Shown here: in pieces, positions 62,512-64,000 of the stretch
How positions within the stretch are numbered: the stretch's first letter is position 1
Layout of the letters: each line of letters begins with the position of its first letter
Origin: Fibrobacter sp.
Lineage (GTDB): Bacteria; Fibrobacterota; Fibrobacteria; Fibrobacterales; Fibrobacteraceae
Assembly: GCA_024398835.1 (NCBI GenBank)
Contig: JAKSIK010000001.1
Location: 62,001 to 126,000, forward strand
DNA: 64,000 bases
Direction of reading: 5' to 3'
Translations under genes and position numbers: made by a program
The notes under the pieces: generated by a model
Seen by the model: only the letters and a program-made list of their open reading frames with translations
Told to the model about the DNA's origin: nothing
Databases searched by the model: none

Positions 62512-62882
62512 TGAGTGTCTTGTTTGTTGCGTTAGGCGGTGCGGTGGGTAGCCTTCTTCGCTACCTTCTTTCCCTCGTGATTCCAAAGGCGGCGGGTTTT
62601 CCGTGGCCTACGCTCGTTGCAAATGTTTGCGGCTGCCTTCTCATTGGAATTTTCTCCGGCCTCTTTATGAAGTGCGGCGGACTTTCTCCGAATCTGAAGC
62701 TCTTCTTGATTACGGGATTTTGCGGCGGCTTCACCACCTTTAGCACTTTTGCAAATGAGAACATCGCGCTCCTTCAGAGTGGCAAGGTGGGAATGTTTGT
62801 GGTTTATGCGCTGGCCAGTTTTGTAGTGGGCCTTGCTGCCTGTGCTGCCGGCTTATATTTGGTGCGTCCTACGGCGGTGTAA
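62511..62882 (+). CDS. crcB: Fluoride ion channel CrcB/Fluc
   Basis: 123 residues, four hydrophobic helices, normal size. Signatures are LGGAVGSLLRYLLS, the LVANVCGCLLIG stretch with conserved Asn, and GFCGGFTTFSTFANE. It exports fluoride as a dual-topology dimer. The ATG overlaps the previous stop by one base, so there is no own leader and no fluoride riboswitch immediately upstream. Confidence 0.95.
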   Translation: MSVLFVALGGAVGSLLRYLLSLVIPKAAGFPWPTLVANVCGCLLIGIFSGLFMKCGGLSPNLKLFLITGFCGGFTTFSTFANENIALLQSGKVGMFVVYALASFVVGLAACAAGLYLVRPTAV

Positions 62883-62893
62883 ACGCTAAGCAT

Positions 62894-64000
62894 CTATAGA
62901 TTGTTATCTATCCATTGGTATCGCTGCTTTGCCCAGGATTTCAAGGAATCTACAGCTTCGTCGTATGTACTATAGCTTTCTTTGTATGACCAAAATTCGT
63001 CGTTACCTAGAGTAGACCATTTCCTTTGTTCGTTTTTTTCTGGTGCACGCAGTACATTTGCTATGGAATCTAATTGCTCGATTTCGTTGTAGAATACATT
63101 TTTATTGTTTTGCCAGTATTTTTTTGCTCCTTCCCAAATTTTTTTGTCACTAAATAATCGCCAGTACATGTTGGCATTTTTTATAAACCACTCGCTTGGA
63201 TTTTTTTTAGGCTGTCCCTCAATACTTGACCCAAATGTTAAGTCAAAATCCCAAACAGGAGTCATTTTTATAGGGTTGTTCATTTGCCATGTCATATATG
63301 TACTTCTATTGAATCTTCCGTCTGCATTTTTTGAAAATTCAGTAAGCCAATAATAGCGGTAAAAGCAGTCTGTATCAATCCATTTTGAAAAAGGCTCTTT
63401 TTCGGAAAATTCACTATGATAGATAATAGCCTCAAGAGAATCTAAATGTTGTAAAAGTATGTTGTTTATAGAGTCGATGTTTTCTTTGGGATGCTTTATT
63501 TCAAATTGGTTCCCTTCTTTTGTTATAATGTGAGGCTTTTGCTTTTTGACATGTGTTGTTTTTTCAAAAAAGAAGGCTGAATCCTCAGAAATATCTATTC
63601 GATTCTTTGAAATTTTAAGTGTCTCACAAAAACCATAAATACCCATGTAGACTCGGTTTAAGTAAACTTCTACAAAATGTATTCTGGGTGAATAATCGCT
63701 GCCTAAGGCGCTGTCAAGTTTAGTGATGAAATAATTTCTAATCAAGGTTTTGTCGGCAAAATAAGAAATCAAGGCCCACTTTTTATCCTTGGGCATATGA
63801 AAGAATTTTTCTTTTTCGGGGAAGGAAAGCTTGAGACTATATTTGGGCATTGCGTGGAAACTAGAGTTTCCTCTTCCTCGAATGGTTAAATTGTATACTC
63901 GACTTTCAGGCTTCTTTTCTCCCCATATTTGCATTTTTGCAGGAATCTCGGTTTCCTTGTTTCGAATCTCTTTGAAATTTTCGGTTTCAATAACCACTCG
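62894..64000 (-). CDS. CotH kinase family protein, partial
   Basis: At least 368 residues; the 5' end lies beyond the right edge. The CotH family comprises spore-coat and secreted protein kinases. Features are LTIRGRGNSSF near the present N-terminal part, YMGIYGFCETLKISKNRI, and the DxDxxFG-type VWDFDLTFGSS. In Fibrobacter and relatives, CotH proteins are exported and may modify surface or cellulosome-like proteins. AT-rich codon use contrasts with the neighbouring crcB. It converges on crcB with 11 bases between the stops. Confidence 0.85.
   Translation of the reverse strand, partial: RVVIETENFKEIRNKETEIPAKMQIWGEKKPESRVYNLTIRGRGNSSFHAMPKYSLKLSFPEKEKFFHMPKDKKWALISYFADKTLIRNYFITKLDSALGSDYSPRIHFVEVYLNRVYMGIYGFCETLKISKNRIDISEDSAFFFEKTTHVKKQKPHIITKEGNQFEIKHPKENIDSINNILLQHLDSLEAIIYHSEFSEKEPFSKWIDTDCFYRYYWLTEFSKNADGRFNRSTYMTWQMNNPIKMTPVWDFDLTFGSSIEGQPKKNPSEWFIKNANMYWRLFSDKKIWEGAKKYWQNNKNVFYNEIEQLDSIANVLRAPEKNEQRKWSTLGNDEFWSYKESYSTYDEAVDSLKSWAKQRYQWIDNNL

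Overview
The window looks like a chromosomal stretch of a Fibrobacter-type bacterium (Fibrobacterota, FCB group). The reasons are serine-rich linkers in secreted proteins and lipoproteins, C-terminal sorting-like domains of type IX secretion style, a type III glutamine synthetase, Gram-negative envelope genes (LpxK, DUF374, a BtuB-like receptor) and many TAnnTTTG-like promoter boxes resembling those of Bacteroidetes. This assignment is inference from gene content. No plasmid, phage or CRISPR locus is visible.

Layout. 1-2030: the end of ispH, rpmB and two envelope proteins. 2040-7640: short dispersed repeats, a DnaQ-like exonuclease/DUF374 pair, tRNA-Cys, an AT-hook protein, an AlkD-like/TrkA-like pair, and a rubrerythrin whose promoter carries a perfect PerR-type box, followed by a Fur/PerR regulator. 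7702-14462: aroC-lpxK, a RavA-like protein with a broken Walker B, and a convergent PAP2/histidine phosphatase/BatD-like/MoxR operon. 14580-20694: ackA, an unexplained GC-rich segment, a cobalamin riboswitch, a BtuB-like receptor with a beta-propeller lipoprotein beside it (a likely BtuG-type pair), and a Fic protein lacking its catalytic histidine. 20766-30549: a secreted glycosidase-like protein, trmB, a membrane HExxH protein, a sigma-54-type activator divergent from glnN, an acyltransferase-like membrane protein and birA. 30654-39302: a DUF1016 nuclease with a terminator-like leader, tsaD-ybbR, and the tight cluster ftsX-envC-holB-recJ-TonB-like.

39404-47604: a palindromic repeat, tRNA-Leu and tRNA-Gly, an MFS transporter, a TrmA-like methyltransferase, two secreted proteins, infC-rpmI-rplT with a leader hairpin, and an Rpn-family nuclease with its own terminator-like leader. 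47919-59975: one gene of about 12 kb encoding a 4018-residue repeat protein (GLUG-like N-terminus, InlB-type repeats, a long MBG beta-grasp array, sorting domain) with long near-identical DNA repeats. 60044-64000: azlC-azlD-ABC ATPase-crcB and a partial CotH-like gene.

Two cross-cutting observations stand out. First, about a dozen genes have a TATNTT-type box ending only 6-9 bases before the start codon, so their mRNAs should be leaderless or nearly so. Second, both nuclease genes of defence or mobile type (DUF1016 and Rpn) carry an intrinsic-terminator-like hairpin between promoter and ribosome binding site.
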